22,155 bases of DNA from JBIOJM01 sp044450785 (GTDB taxonomy: Bacteria; Planctomycetota; Planctomycetia; Isosphaerales; Isosphaeraceae), in the NCBI GenBank assembly GCA_044450785.1, contig JBIOJM010000148.1, forward strand, positions 1 through 22,155, given 5' to 3'. Shown here one piece after another: positions 1 to 7,775 of this stretch (position 1 is its first letter; every line of letters starts with the position of its first letter). The translations under genes were made by a program, and so were the position numbers. The notes beneath the pieces were generated by a model that saw nothing but the letters and a program-made list of their open reading frames with translations, ran no database searches and was not told the DNA's origin.

Positions 1-28
1 CTGGCCCCCCCTTCGCAAGGGGGGGAAA
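1..28. repeat. Copy of the C7-TTCGCAA-G7 palindromic repeat unit
   Basis: Bases 1-28 read CTGG, seven C, TTCGCAA, seven G, AAA. They are identical to bases 15615-15642 inside the element at 15608-15757. The seven C and seven G can pair around TTCGCAA to make a very stable hairpin. The copy is cut by the window edge, so the full element is not visible. It lies just upstream of the toroid gene, whose reading frame stays open through it. Confidence 0.85.
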
Positions 29-121
29 TGGATCGCTCGGCCGCGCCGACTTTCGATCGCGCGCAACAAAAACACCCGTCTTCCAACTGCCGCGGGTCAT
101 GGGCGGATCGCCATCAGTCTG

Positions 122-1141
122 GTGGCGGCCTTTCTCGTGCTGGGCTCGGCAAGGCCGGCGGCCGCCCAGGTCCCGACCAGTCGGTTCGGTGAAGTCGTCC
201 CGCGCGACATTCGCGAGATGTATGACCGCGGCTTGCAATACCTGGCGACGACGCAGACGGAAAAAGGCGACTGGCCCGCCGGCGGGGGCGAGAACGGGCC
301 GGGTACGACCGGGATGGCGCTCATGGTCTTCCTCGCTTGCGGTGAAGACCCGAACTTCGGGCCGTACAGCAACCACGTCCGCCGGTCGCTGCGCAACATC
401 ATCCAGGCCCAGAACGGCACGACCGGCATCATGGGGATGAGCATGTATCACCACGGCTTCGCAATGCTCGCCCTGGCGGAGGCCTATGGCGTGGTCGACG
501 AGCGCAACCTCTGGCCGGACGGGAAGGCGCCCCGCTCGATCGGGCAGGCGCTCGAGCTGGCCGTCCGGGCGGCCGTCACCTCCCAGAAAAAGAACCCGCT
601 CGGCGCCTGGCGTTACTCACCCAATTCGAGCGACGCCGATACGTCCGTCAGCGGTGCGGTCTTCGTGGGGCTGCTGGCGGCCCGCAACGCCGGCATCGAG
701 GTCCCTGACGAATCCATCGACAAGGCGATCTCCTTCTACGCCCAGATGACCTCGGCCTCCGGCGAGGTTGCCTATGCCGGGGGCATGGGCGGGTTCGGCG
801 AATCACTCGCCCGCAGCTCGATCGCGGGCCTCGTCTTCTCGGTGGCGCGCCGCAAGGACTTGAAGCAATACAAGGCCACGCTCGACTACCTCAAGCAGCG
901 CATCGATCAGGTGCCCCAGCAGGCCTGGCCGGAATATGCCCGCTATTACCAGGCCCAGGCACTTTTTCAGGGGGACGTCGCGTCGTGGGAGAAATGGAAC
1001 AAGCTGCTTGTCCGGCAGCTCAAAGGAGCCCAGCTTCCCGACGGTAGTTTCCGGGGCCAGCTCGGCAGCTCCGTCAGTACCTCGCTGTCGCTGCTGGCGC
1101 TCGCCGTCAATTTCCGGTTCTTGCCCATCTACGAACGATAA
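122..1141 (+). CDS. Exported alpha/alpha-toroid (prenyltransferase/squalene-oxidase-repeat-like) protein
   Basis: The 339-residue product (GTG start) is dominated by alternating helices and Gly-rich turns. Examples are the segment with GDWPAGGG and TTGMALMVFLACG near the N-terminus and LPDGSFRGQLGSSVSTSLSLLALAV at the C-terminus. This pattern is typical of the (alpha/alpha)6 toroid seen in prenyltransferase/squalene-oxidase repeat proteins. The first residues (AAFLVLGSARPAAAQ) look like the core and cleavage site of a signal peptide, so export is likely. The start is uncertain: the frame is open back to base 2 and the better signal peptide (GRIAISLVAAFLVLG) begins upstream, but there is no in-frame ATG, GTG or TTG between base 2 and 122. 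The true start may lie before the window or be non-canonical. The thioredoxin-fusion gene follows 19 nt downstream, suggesting co-transcription. No catalytic Asp-rich motif of a true squalene cyclase is evident, so an enzymatic role is unproven. Confidence 0.82.
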   Translation: MAAFLVLGSARPAAAQVPTSRFGEVVPRDIREMYDRGLQYLATTQTEKGDWPAGGGENGPGTTGMALMVFLACGEDPNFGPYSNHVRRSLRNIIQAQNGTTGIMGMSMYHHGFAMLALAEAYGVVDERNLWPDGKAPRSIGQALELAVRAAVTSQKKNPLGAWRYSPNSSDADTSVSGAVFVGLLAARNAGIEVPDESIDKAISFYAQMTSASGEVAYAGGMGGFGESLARSSIAGLVFSVARRKDLKQYKATLDYLKQRIDQVPQQAWPEYARYYQAQALFQGDVASWEKWNKLLVRQLKGAQLPDGSFRGQLGSSVSTSLSLLALAVNFRFLPIYER

Positions 1142-1160
1142 ACGTCAGGTGCTGAGCCCC

Positions 1161-4115
1161 ATGCGATCCAAACTTCCGCGGACTTTCCTGTTCATGATGA
1201 TCTTTCGCCGTGCGGTCTTGCTCGCCGCGTCGGTGGTGGCGCTGGCGGCGATCGCCGCGCGCGCCGGCGACGGCCAGCCCGGTCCACCGCAGCACGCCGT
1301 CCTGAACCTGGCGTCCGGCAGCTTCGCCGCCGGCGAGCTCCGCGATTCGACACGGCCCGGCGTCGTTCGCTGGCAGGCGAGTGGCTTCGTCTCGCCGTTC
1401 GAATTCCCAGTGAGCCGGGTCAACGCCATTCATTGGCCGCCCCCCGCGGCGTGGCCCAAGCCGGTCGGAGATCTTTGCTTCGAGCTGGCCGGGGGCGACG
1501 TCCTCTTCGGCTCCCTGGCCGCCTTCAATGGCAAGGAAGCCGTGCTCGACGTGCCGCGGGTCGGCCGCCTGCACGTAGAGAGCTCCCGAATCCGCCGCAT
1601 CTACCCCTGGCGCGATGGATCGGACCTCATCTATCTGGGCCCGAACGGCTTGAACGGCTGGCGCGAGACAGTACCACCGCGTCCACCGGCAGACAACAGG
1701 GTCGTCGTCAATGATCCCGCACGGCGCGCCCTGCTGCGTCAGGCGAACATACAGCCCGGCCCGGCCGCGCCCGAACCCGCCCAGCAAGGTTGGCATGAGG
1801 AGGCGGCACAGCTCCTGACGGAACAGGAAGGGGCGTCGATCCAGGGCGATTTCGGCATCCCCGCGCGGGCGAGCATCGAGTTCGAGCTTTCCTGGAAGAC
1901 CAAGCCCGACTTCGTCCTCGCCCTGGGTACGAGCGACAAGGACGACACGCTCAAGCACGCGTTTCGATTCGAAGCATGGGGCGGCGATCTGGTCATCCAG
2001 CGCGAGCTGGAGAAAGAGGCCGACCTGGCCGTGGTTCAGGAAGTCGCTCCAGGGCCCGGCCGCACGCATCTCCATGTCTACCTGGATCAGCCGGAAGGGC
2101 AGATCCTGGTCTTCTCCGAGCAGGGCAGGCAGCTCGCCAGCCTCAAGGTCGGCGGCCCGAAATCACCCGTGCTCCCCGGCATTTACCTCGCCAATCTCCG
2201 CGGCGATCTACGGCTTGAGTCGTTGCGGATCGCTCGCTGGAGCGGCGATCTCCCTCGCGAAGTCAAGGCCGATCAGTCGCGGATCCACCGGTCCGACGGC
2301 TCCATCGTCTATGGACAGGTGACCGGGTTCGACGCCGCGACCAAGGAGTTTCTGATCCGATCCGATTCGGGTGAATCGCGGATCAAGGAGGACAAGATCT
2401 CGACCGTGTTCGTGTCGCCTCCAGTCGACGAGCAGAAGCCCAGGTCGATCCGCGCCGCCTACCTCGACGGCACGCGGCTCAGCGGCGACCTGGACAAGGT
2501 CGAGAACGGCACGCTGGTCATGACGATCCCCGGGATCAAGGAATCGCTGCGGCTCCCCTTGACCGGCCTGCGCTCGCTGGTCGTCCTCAAGCATCCGGAC
2601 GAGCCGCCGCCGGCGAGGGACGAGTCGACCGGCCGCCTCGAGCTCGACGGGCTCCGACTGCCCGGCAAGCTGGTGGACGGCCGGGAGCAGCCGGGATCGA
2701 GCTGTCTGACCTGGCGGCCCCTCGCCAGCGAGACGGCCAGTCCGCTCAAGCCAGGCGTTTCGGGACGAATCATCTACAAGGAACCGCCGCCACCGGCGCC
2801 ACCGAGGACGGCGGTGCATCAGAATGGGATGGTGATGGTTCAGTTCGCCCAACAGCCCGCCCCCCAGCCGCCCCAGGGGGTCGGCAACATGGTCATGAGG
2901 TTCGCCGCGGCGCTCGCCGAGCACCCGACCGCGCCGGCGGCGCAGCCGACGGAAGAGCGGCGATCCTTGTTCCTCCGAGACGGCGACGTCATCCCCTCCG
3001 TCGTGACCAGGATCGACGCGGATGGCGTCTGGTTCCGGACCAGCCTTTCCGCCAGCACGTTCGTGGCGCACGACAAGGTCAAGGCCGTCGAGCTGGCGGC
3101 CGAAACGCCGAACGCGGCCACGGTCCGGCTCACCAAGACCAAGCGCGATCGGCTGCTGACCCTCCCGAGGATGCAGAAGGCTTCGCCGCCGACACACTTG
3201 ATCCGCTCCAAGAACGGCGATTATCTGCGCGGACGGGTGTCCACGATGGACGACAAGAACCTTCACGTCGAAGTCCGTCTCGACGACAAGGAGGTCCCGC
3301 GCGACCGGGTCTCGCGGATCATCTGGCTGCACCCTGACGAGCTCGATCCTTCCAAGAAACCCGCCCAGTCCGCCGGGCCAAATGCCTCGACGCGGGTTCA
3401 GGCCCTCCGTAACGACGGCGTCCGGCTCACATTTCTGGCCGAGAAGTTCGCCGGCACGACCCTCTCGGGCAAGAGCGACGTCCTGGGCCCCTGCCAGGTG
3501 GCTGTCAGGCAAGTGGATCAGCTCTTGATCGGCCAGGCGATCGAGCAGGCGGCCGCTCAACTGGTCTTCCAGCAGTGGAAGCTCAAGAACGCCCCCGAAC
3601 CGAAGTACGTGACGGCCGGCGACGAGAGCAGGGGCGAAGGCGGCGACAGCGGAACCGAGTCGCCGTTGGTCGGCAAGCCCGCTCCCGACTTCGAGCTCGA
3701 GCTCGTGGGAGGCAAGAAATTCCACCTGGCCGACAGCAAGGGCCAGGTCGTCGTCCTCGACTTCTGGGCCACCTGGTGTGGTCCGTGCCTGCAAGCCATG
3801 CCGCAGGTCGAACGCGCGACCGCCGGGTTCAAAGACAAGAATGTGCGGCTCGTGGCCGTCAACCTCCAGGAAACCGCGGCCCAGGTGACCGCGCTGCTGG
3901 AACGGCAGAAGCTCGAGCTCACCGTCGCCCTCGACCGCGACGGCGTCGTCGCCGACAAGTACAAGGCGGTCGCCATCCCCCAGACCGTCATCATCGACCG
4001 GGAGGGCAAGGTCGCCCGCGTGTTCGTCGGCGGTGGGCCGCACTTCGAAGACCAGGTCCGCGACGCAATCAAATCGGTGCTGGCCGGCGACAAGCCGAAA
4101 GAGCTGAAGAAATAA
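1161..4115 (+). CDS. Exported multidomain protein: repeated small beta-rich modules plus C-terminal TlpA-like thioredoxin domain
   Basis: ATG at 1161 gives 984 residues. Residues 1-35 form a signal peptide (RRAVLLAASVVALAAIAARA). A C-terminal AhpC/TSA-TlpA type domain covers about 835-975, with APDFEL, the redox motif WCGPC (Cys873, Cys876) and the cis-Pro loop AIPQTVI (Pro940). The rest holds about six or seven short modules of one pattern: a hydrophilic DG(x)xxxG turn, then beta strands, ending in a v..I/V motif. They lie near residues 47-92, 107-150, 368-418, 431-476, 602-645, 679-723 and 747-790. They look like SH3/LSm-like small barrels (inference). A central segment (about 225-360) resembles a concanavalin/LamG-like jelly roll. 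A Pro-rich linker sits near 540-600. The C-terminal domain suggests disulfide or redox work outside the cytoplasm; the modules may bind a partner. It follows the toroid gene by 19 nt and ends 3 nt from the convergent lipase gene. A longer open frame from 936 overlaps the toroid gene and is not the start. Confidence 0.88.
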   Translation: MRSKLPRTFLFMMIFRRAVLLAASVVALAAIAARAGDGQPGPPQHAVLNLASGSFAAGELRDSTRPGVVRWQASGFVSPFEFPVSRVNAIHWPPPAAWPKPVGDLCFELAGGDVLFGSLAAFNGKEAVLDVPRVGRLHVESSRIRRIYPWRDGSDLIYLGPNGLNGWRETVPPRPPADNRVVVNDPARRALLRQANIQPGPAAPEPAQQGWHEEAAQLLTEQEGASIQGDFGIPARASIEFELSWKTKPDFVLALGTSDKDDTLKHAFRFEAWGGDLVIQRELEKEADLAVVQEVAPGPGRTHLHVYLDQPEGQILVFSEQGRQLASLKVGGPKSPVLPGIYLANLRGDLRLESLRIARWSGDLPREVKADQSRIHRSDGSIVYGQVTGFDAATKEFLIRSDSGESRIKEDKISTVFVSPPVDEQKPRSIRAAYLDGTRLSGDLDKVENGTLVMTIPGIKESLRLPLTGLRSLVVLKHPDEPPPARDESTGRLELDGLRLPGKLVDGREQPGSSCLTWRPLASETASPLKPGVSGRIIYKEPPPPAPPRTAVHQNGMVMVQFAQQPAPQPPQGVGNMVMRFAAALAEHPTAPAAQPTEERRSLFLRDGDVIPSVVTRIDADGVWFRTSLSASTFVAHDKVKAVELAAETPNAATVRLTKTKRDRLLTLPRMQKASPPTHLIRSKNGDYLRGRVSTMDDKNLHVEVRLDDKEVPRDRVSRIIWLHPDELDPSKKPAQSAGPNASTRVQALRNDGVRLTFLAEKFAGTTLSGKSDVLGPCQVAVRQVDQLLIGQAIEQAAAQLVFQQWKLKNAPEPKYVTAGDESRGEGGDSGTESPLVGKPAPDFELELVGGKKFHLADSKGQVVVLDFWATWCGPCLQAMPQVERATAGFKDKNVRLVAVNLQETAAQVTALLERQKLELTVALDRDGVVADKYKAVAIPQTVIIDREGKVARVFVGGGPHFEDQVRDAIKSVLAGDKPKELKK

Positions 4116-4118
4116 CTC

Positions 4119-4958
4119 TCAAGGAGTGCATGTTTTACCGAGCGGGATGACTGGGCCTCCAGAGACCAAGGACAAGAGATGGAGGTAGCTCTCGATGACG
4201 TGCTGACAAGCGATGGTCGGCTTCAGCAGAATCTTGGGCGGGAGCGGAAGCAGTTGGATTGGGATCAGCTCATAAAGCAAGTCCACATGTTCGTAAGGTG
4301 GGGTGAAAGGCAGCTTCGGCACGAGGTCAAGTCGATTGGTGACGCGGAACGTATTCTTGACCACCTTATTGTAAATGGTCGCAAACGAGGGATCTCCGGT
4401 TCGCGGACTGGCGTAGGTGTAGACGGTGGGGTCCTTGAAGGGCGTATTCGCCGCCATGTCCAGGGCGAGCAGAGTCACGAGCGCTCCTCCCATGCTGTGT
4501 CCGCAGATCGTCACCGAGCTCACCGGCTGGTTGAAGGGAAGCGTCGCCATGGAGCTCACGACACTCGGCGAACCAGCGGCAGCACCGATCCGAAGGGAAT
4601 TGTACATGGCGGTGAAGCCGTCTTCCGTCAGGCCGGCACCGGTGAGGAAAGGGCATGTCACCAGGAGAAACTCGGCGTCGGTGATCCACTCGTCAATTCC
4701 TTCCGTGCCGCGAATCGCGATCACGACATCCCCGGTTCCATTCGCCTCGCAGATCAGCCCGATCGAGACCGGGTTGATGCCACGGCCAGGATTGATATCG
4801 GTCGCGAGGTCGAATGCATAAATCGTGGTTATAACCGTGTAGGCTTTGCCGCCCGCGGCGATCGCGTTGCCGGCCGAATTTGCGAGGTTGACCGGCGGTA
4901 TGGCGTAAGCCGCGCTCACGAGCTGTGCGCACTCAATGGCTCTGTTCAAGTCCATCAT
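4119..4958 (-). CDS. Class 3 (fungal-type) lipase/esterase
   Basis: The 279-residue alpha/beta-hydrolase carries the lipase class 3 (PF01764) signature. The nucleophile elbow is GHSMGGAL (Ser155). The oxyanion-side IRGTEGIDEWITDA segment is near 82-95. The acid is Asp211 in RVTNRLDLVPKLP, and the likely catalytic His is His253 (CQHVIESYLH). The expected reaction is hydrolysis of acylglycerols or other esters. The start chosen is the first ATG of the ATGATG pair at 4958, where MMDLNRAIECAQLVSAAYA begins the typical N-terminal helix. The frame stays open 74 codons further upstream, but that part is the translation of the palindromic repeat at 4990-5070 and has no family resemblance. There is no obvious signal peptide from this start, so localisation is unclear. 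The gene converges with the thioredoxin-fusion gene with a 3-nt gap, and a terminator separates it from the permease operon behind it, so it is probably transcribed alone. Confidence 0.88.
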   Translation of the reverse strand: MMDLNRAIECAQLVSAAYAIPPVNLANSAGNAIAAGGKAYTVITTIYAFDLATDINPGRGINPVSIGLICEANGTGDVVIAIRGTEGIDEWITDAEFLLVTCPFLTGAGLTEDGFTAMYNSLRIGAAAGSPSVVSSMATLPFNQPVSSVTICGHSMGGALVTLLALDMAANTPFKDPTVYTYASPRTGDPSFATIYNKVVKNTFRVTNRLDLVPKLPFTPPYEHVDLLYELIPIQLLPLPPKILLKPTIACQHVIESYLHLLSLVSGGPVIPLGKTCTP

Positions 4959-4989
4959 TCTGTTCCATCGGGTTTGAACACCATGTTCG

Positions 4990-5070
4990 GCCCTTTCAGG
5001 GCACGGGTGATCACGTTTTCCGGATCCCAGGGCGTTGCCCTGGGCTGGCATGTCGCTGCCCCTTCGGGGC
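4990..5070. repeat. Triple-hairpin palindromic element (planctomycete-type intergenic repeat)
   Basis: Three perfect hairpins stand in a row. The first is GCCCT-TTC-AGGGC at 4990-5002. The second is CCCAGGGC-GTT-GCCCTGGG at 5026-5044. The third is GCCCC-TTC-GGGGC at 5058-5070. From memory, closely similar strings recur between and around genes in planctomycete genomes; this was not searched. The element lies upstream of the lipase start and downstream of the permease terminator. It has no T-run on either strand after a stem, so it is not itself a classical terminator. Confidence 0.7.
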
Positions 5071-5126
5071 GAAATCAAGAAAAGCGCAACTTCAAAACCG
5101 GCGCGTCGGGTTAGTATACGAGAACT

Positions 5127-5139
5127 GCCCCGCGGGGGC
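5127..5139. repeat. Short GC-rich hairpin
   Basis: GCCCC-GCG-GGGGC is a 5-bp stem with a 3-nt loop. It lies between the triple-hairpin element and the permease terminator. Its function is unknown and it may be part of the same repeat family. Confidence 0.35.
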
Positions 5140-5201
5140 CACTTCTTCCGGGCGAAGTCCTGGAAAAAGCACTGGAACATGAGCGAGCCGGGTCCGCGAG
5201 G

Positions 5202-5230
5202 AAAGAAAAAAAAGAAATCGCTTCCGCGAT
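5202..5230 (-). terminator. Rho-independent terminator after the ABC permease gene
   Basis: Reading the minus strand, the permease stop (5235-5233) is followed after 2 nt by ATCGC-GGAA-GCGAT. This is a 5-bp stem closed by a GGAA tetraloop, at 5230-5217. It is followed immediately by a T-rich tract (TTTCTTTTTTTTC, about 5216-5203). The short stem is offset by the stable loop and long U-tract. It would end the oxidoreductase-kinase-isomerase-permease operon before the lipase gene. Confidence 0.65.
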
Positions 5231-5232
5231 GG

Positions 5233-6918
5233 TCACGCCCCCGCGGGCTCCCGCCGCTCGAGCGTTCGCAGCGATCGTACCGCCAGCGTTGCGAGCAGCC
5301 CGGCGGCGGCGACCGCGAGCAGCATGATCAGGGCCACGCCCGAGAGGTGGCTCTCGACGCCGGTGTGCAGCAGGCCCCAGATCAGCACCGACATCGGTTC
5401 GGTTCCCGGCGGCGCGGCCAGGTTGGTCGCGGGGAGCTCGCCGAGACCGATCGCGAAGGCGATCGCCCAGGCCGCCAGCAGCGGGCGCCGCGACAGGGGA
5501 AACACTACGTGGACCATCAGCCCCCAGGGACCGTGACCCTCGAGCGCGGCCGTGTCGAGATAGTCCTGGGGAAACGCACGCAGGAACGGCCAGAGCAGCA
5601 GGAGGGAATAAGGCAGCGACCGCAACGTCTCGGCCATCACGATCATCGCCGGTGAATCATAGATCGCTGGAATGGCAAGATAGGCCAGCTTCAGCGCCAT
5701 GCCGGCCACCGGCCCTGGGGTGGCCAGCGTCAGGGCGAGCGTCGCGAGTGCGATCAAGCGCCAGACAATCGAACGGCGAGCGGCCCAGGCCAGCGCGCAG
5801 GCCAGCGCGGCCGCCACCGTGGCGGCGACGGCCGTCCAGAGTACGCTCGCCTTCAGCGGCTCCCAGATTTCGGCGGACGCGTACCGCAAGGTGCCTATCA
5901 ATCCCGCGAGCGACCAGGTGGGTGGCTGTCCCAGCGTCGCTCGCCCCCCTACCCTGCCGGCACGCCACAGCAAGCTGTACAGCGGGAGGGCCATCGCGTT
6001 CCCGATCAGAACCACCAGCAGCAATCCGCCCGCAATCCGCCAACGGCCCATCGGCCATCGCCGGGCCCGGGCGAATGAGGATACCAGGCGGGCCGGGTCG
6101 AATCGCCCCAGCGCCAGGCCAACAATCAGGATCAACGTACCCAGCACGACGATCGGTGGCAGCGCGACGATGGCGGCTTCGCCAGGCCCCCGCCCCAGTT
6201 GGTACTGGTTATACGCCTCCTCGGCGAAGGTGCGAATCTGGAGCAGGTCGGTGACTGTCATGTCACCGGAGATGAGCACCGCCACCGCCAGCGCTGACGC
6301 GGCGATCGCCCCGAGCGCCCGGCGCAAGGTGATTCGGATCAGGACGCGGCCCGGCCCGTAGTCCAGCAACGCCGACTCTTCCAGCTCGGGCTCGACCGCG
6401 CTCAAGCCAACGCCAACGATCAGGATGACCCACGGCAATGCGGCAAGCGCGTGCACGACCGCCGCCCCCGGTAGACCGACCAGGAACGGCCGCACGCCGA
6501 ACGCCTGGGCACGGCCTGTATTCCCGAACGCACCGAGCCAGGCCGTCGCATGCAGGGGGAGAGGAATGAACGCCGCCAGGGCCAGAACTGCCAGCAGGAT
6601 CCGCCGGCCGACCACGTCGGTGCGAAACAGCAAGAGGGCCAGCAGGATGCCCAGAGGCAGCGCGATCGCTTCGGTGGCGAGGACCAGGCCGATCGTGTTC
6701 TTCGCCAGGCGGACCGGCCGCGCCAGTCCTCCCGATTCGCGCATCAACTCGGCCGATCCCGCCGGATCGAGCGACGATCCCGATGCACCGAGTGCCTTCT
6801 CCGGGTGCGTGAGCGATTTCGTCGCCTCGATGACCGTCGCCAGGGCCGGCCAGCCCACGACGGCCGCGAGGGCGACCGAGAGAGCCAGTCGACCAAGCAG
6901 CTTCGAAATCCAGCTCAA
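5233..6918 (-). CDS. Fused two-domain ABC transporter permease (FbpB/ThiP-type)
   Basis: The 561-residue product has about 12 hydrophobic segments and two binding-protein-dependent permease (MetI-like) domains in one chain. Each has an EAA-type cytoplasmic loop for the ATPase: ELEESALLDYGPG...TLRRALG near 178-203 and LDTAALEGHGPWGLMVHVVFPL at 454-475. This layout is typical of iron(III), thiamine and related type I importers. The substrate cannot be read from sequence. The start is TTG at 6918, whose TTGA overlaps the TGA of the upstream isomerase by 4 nt, so translation is probably coupled. The next in-frame Met is only at residue 59, after the first membrane helix. No ATPase or solute-binding protein gene is next to it in this window, so it must borrow partners encoded elsewhere. 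A terminator follows directly. Confidence 0.88.
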   Translation of the reverse strand: MSWISKLLGRLALSVALAAVVGWPALATVIEATKSLTHPEKALGASGSSLDPAGSAELMRESGGLARPVRLAKNTIGLVLATEAIALPLGILLALLLFRTDVVGRRILLAVLALAAFIPLPLHATAWLGAFGNTGRAQAFGVRPFLVGLPGAAVVHALAALPWVILIVGVGLSAVEPELEESALLDYGPGRVLIRITLRRALGAIAASALAVAVLISGDMTVTDLLQIRTFAEEAYNQYQLGRGPGEAAIVALPPIVVLGTLILIVGLALGRFDPARLVSSFARARRWPMGRWRIAGGLLLVVLIGNAMALPLYSLLWRAGRVGGRATLGQPPTWSLAGLIGTLRYASAEIWEPLKASVLWTAVAATVAAALACALAWAARRSIVWRLIALATLALTLATPGPVAGMALKLAYLAIPAIYDSPAMIVMAETLRSLPYSLLLLWPFLRAFPQDYLDTAALEGHGPWGLMVHVVFPLSRRPLLAAWAIAFAIGLGELPATNLAAPPGTEPMSVLIWGLLHTGVESHLSGVALIMLLAVAAAGLLATLAVRSLRTLERREPAGA

Positions 6919-7739
6919 GCGCGTAATCCCGCGGTCCTCATCAAACCGGATGTCTTGTCATACGCCTCACGCACCCATTCCACAATCCGATCCGGTTCGG
7001 GAGAATACTCGAGCTCGATCGATATCGTCACTTCGGGGATATCGAGCTGCTTGATCGCTTGCAAATAGGGGGGGAAGTCGACCACTCCCCGCCCGGCCGG
7101 CAAGTCGCCGTGCACCTTGCCGTCGCAGTCGGAAAGATGGACGTGAGCCACCCGGCCTCGCAATGTCTCGATCGAGGACGGGGGCTGCCCGGCCAGGACC
7201 AAGTGGGAGATGTCAAGGTTGGCCTTCACGGACGGAATTTCGACGTCATCGAGGAATCTGGACATGCTTGCCACGTCGTTCAGGAGCGAGAGCGCAAACG
7301 GCTCGAGCTCCAGCGCAATCTCCAGGCCGAGCTCCGCCGCATACTCACCGATCGTCCGCACGTTCTTGACGGCGGCCGACCATTGAAGGGCGGCCGGAAT
7401 CACCTCCTTCTGCCAGATGTACTCGCCCAGGACCAGCAGCAGGTTCTTGGCGTCGAAGAGGTAGGCCATGTCCAGAAAGGCGCGGACGCGGTCGCGGTGG
7501 AACCGCTGCACGCTGCCGTTGAAGTCGAAGAGCCCCACGGCCACGCACGCGACGCTCACGATGGGCAGGCCGGCCCGCTCGCACTCGTGCTTGATCAGGC
7601 GCTTTTCCTTGACGTCGATCTCGAGCGGATCAGCGAAGATGTCGATCGAGTCGAAGCCGGCCTCCTTGGTTTGGTGGATTCCGAATGCCGTCCCGCGGCC
7701 GGCCTGGGCCCATGCCGAGTTGATCAATCCGAGCTTCAT
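6915..7739 (-). CDS. Sugar phosphate isomerase/epimerase (xylose isomerase-like TIM barrel)
   Basis: The 274-residue protein matches the AP endonuclease 2/xylose isomerase-like TIM-barrel family (PF01261). The opening strand is MKLGLINSAWAQ. Metal-ligand candidates are Glu146 (LELEPF), Asp176 (ANLDISH), His201 (VAHVHLSD) and Glu244 (ISIELEYS), in the family order Glu-Asp-His-Glu. The expected role is metal-dependent isomerisation or epimerisation of a sugar or an inositol-type keto intermediate. ATG 7739 is preferred over the open frame to 7769 because a strong GGAGGA lies 6 nt upstream. The gene stands between a histidine kinase and an ABC permease, in an operon headed by a Gfo/Idh/MocA oxidoreductase. 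Such pairing with a TIM-barrel isomerase is common in polyol or inositol-like catabolism. The exact substrate is unknown. Confidence 0.85.
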   Translation of the reverse strand: MKLGLINSAWAQAGRGTAFGIHQTKEAGFDSIDIFADPLEIDVKEKRLIKHECERAGLPIVSVACVAVGLFDFNGSVQRFHRDRVRAFLDMAYLFDAKNLLLVLGEYIWQKEVIPAALQWSAAVKNVRTIGEYAAELGLEIALELEPFALSLLNDVASMSRFLDDVEIPSVKANLDISHLVLAGQPPSSIETLRGRVAHVHLSDCDGKVHGDLPAGRGVVDFPPYLQAIKQLDIPEVTISIELEYSPEPDRIVEWVREAYDKTSGLMRTAGLRA

Positions 7740-7745
7740 GGCGTG

Positions 7746-7751
7746 TCCTCC
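7746..7751 (-). promoter_or_regulatory. Ribosome binding site fixing the isomerase start
   Basis: On the minus strand GGAGGA lies 6 nt before the ATG at 7739. It excludes the upstream in-frame start at 7769. It is the strongest Shine-Dalgarno sequence in this operon; the neighbouring kinase and permease genes use TTG starts with weak sites. Confidence 0.7.
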
Positions 7752-7775
7752 GGCGATCCCGCCTCGCACGACGTT

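Noticed and set aside
2208..4043. A 611-codon minus-strand open frame
   Set aside because: It is antisense to the thioredoxin-fusion gene and lacks any motif, while the plus strand has a clear WCGPC thioredoxin domain.
4959..5180. N-terminal 74-codon extension of the lipase
   Set aside because: It translates the palindromic element and holds no signal peptide or lipase homology. ATG 4958 begins the typical domain.
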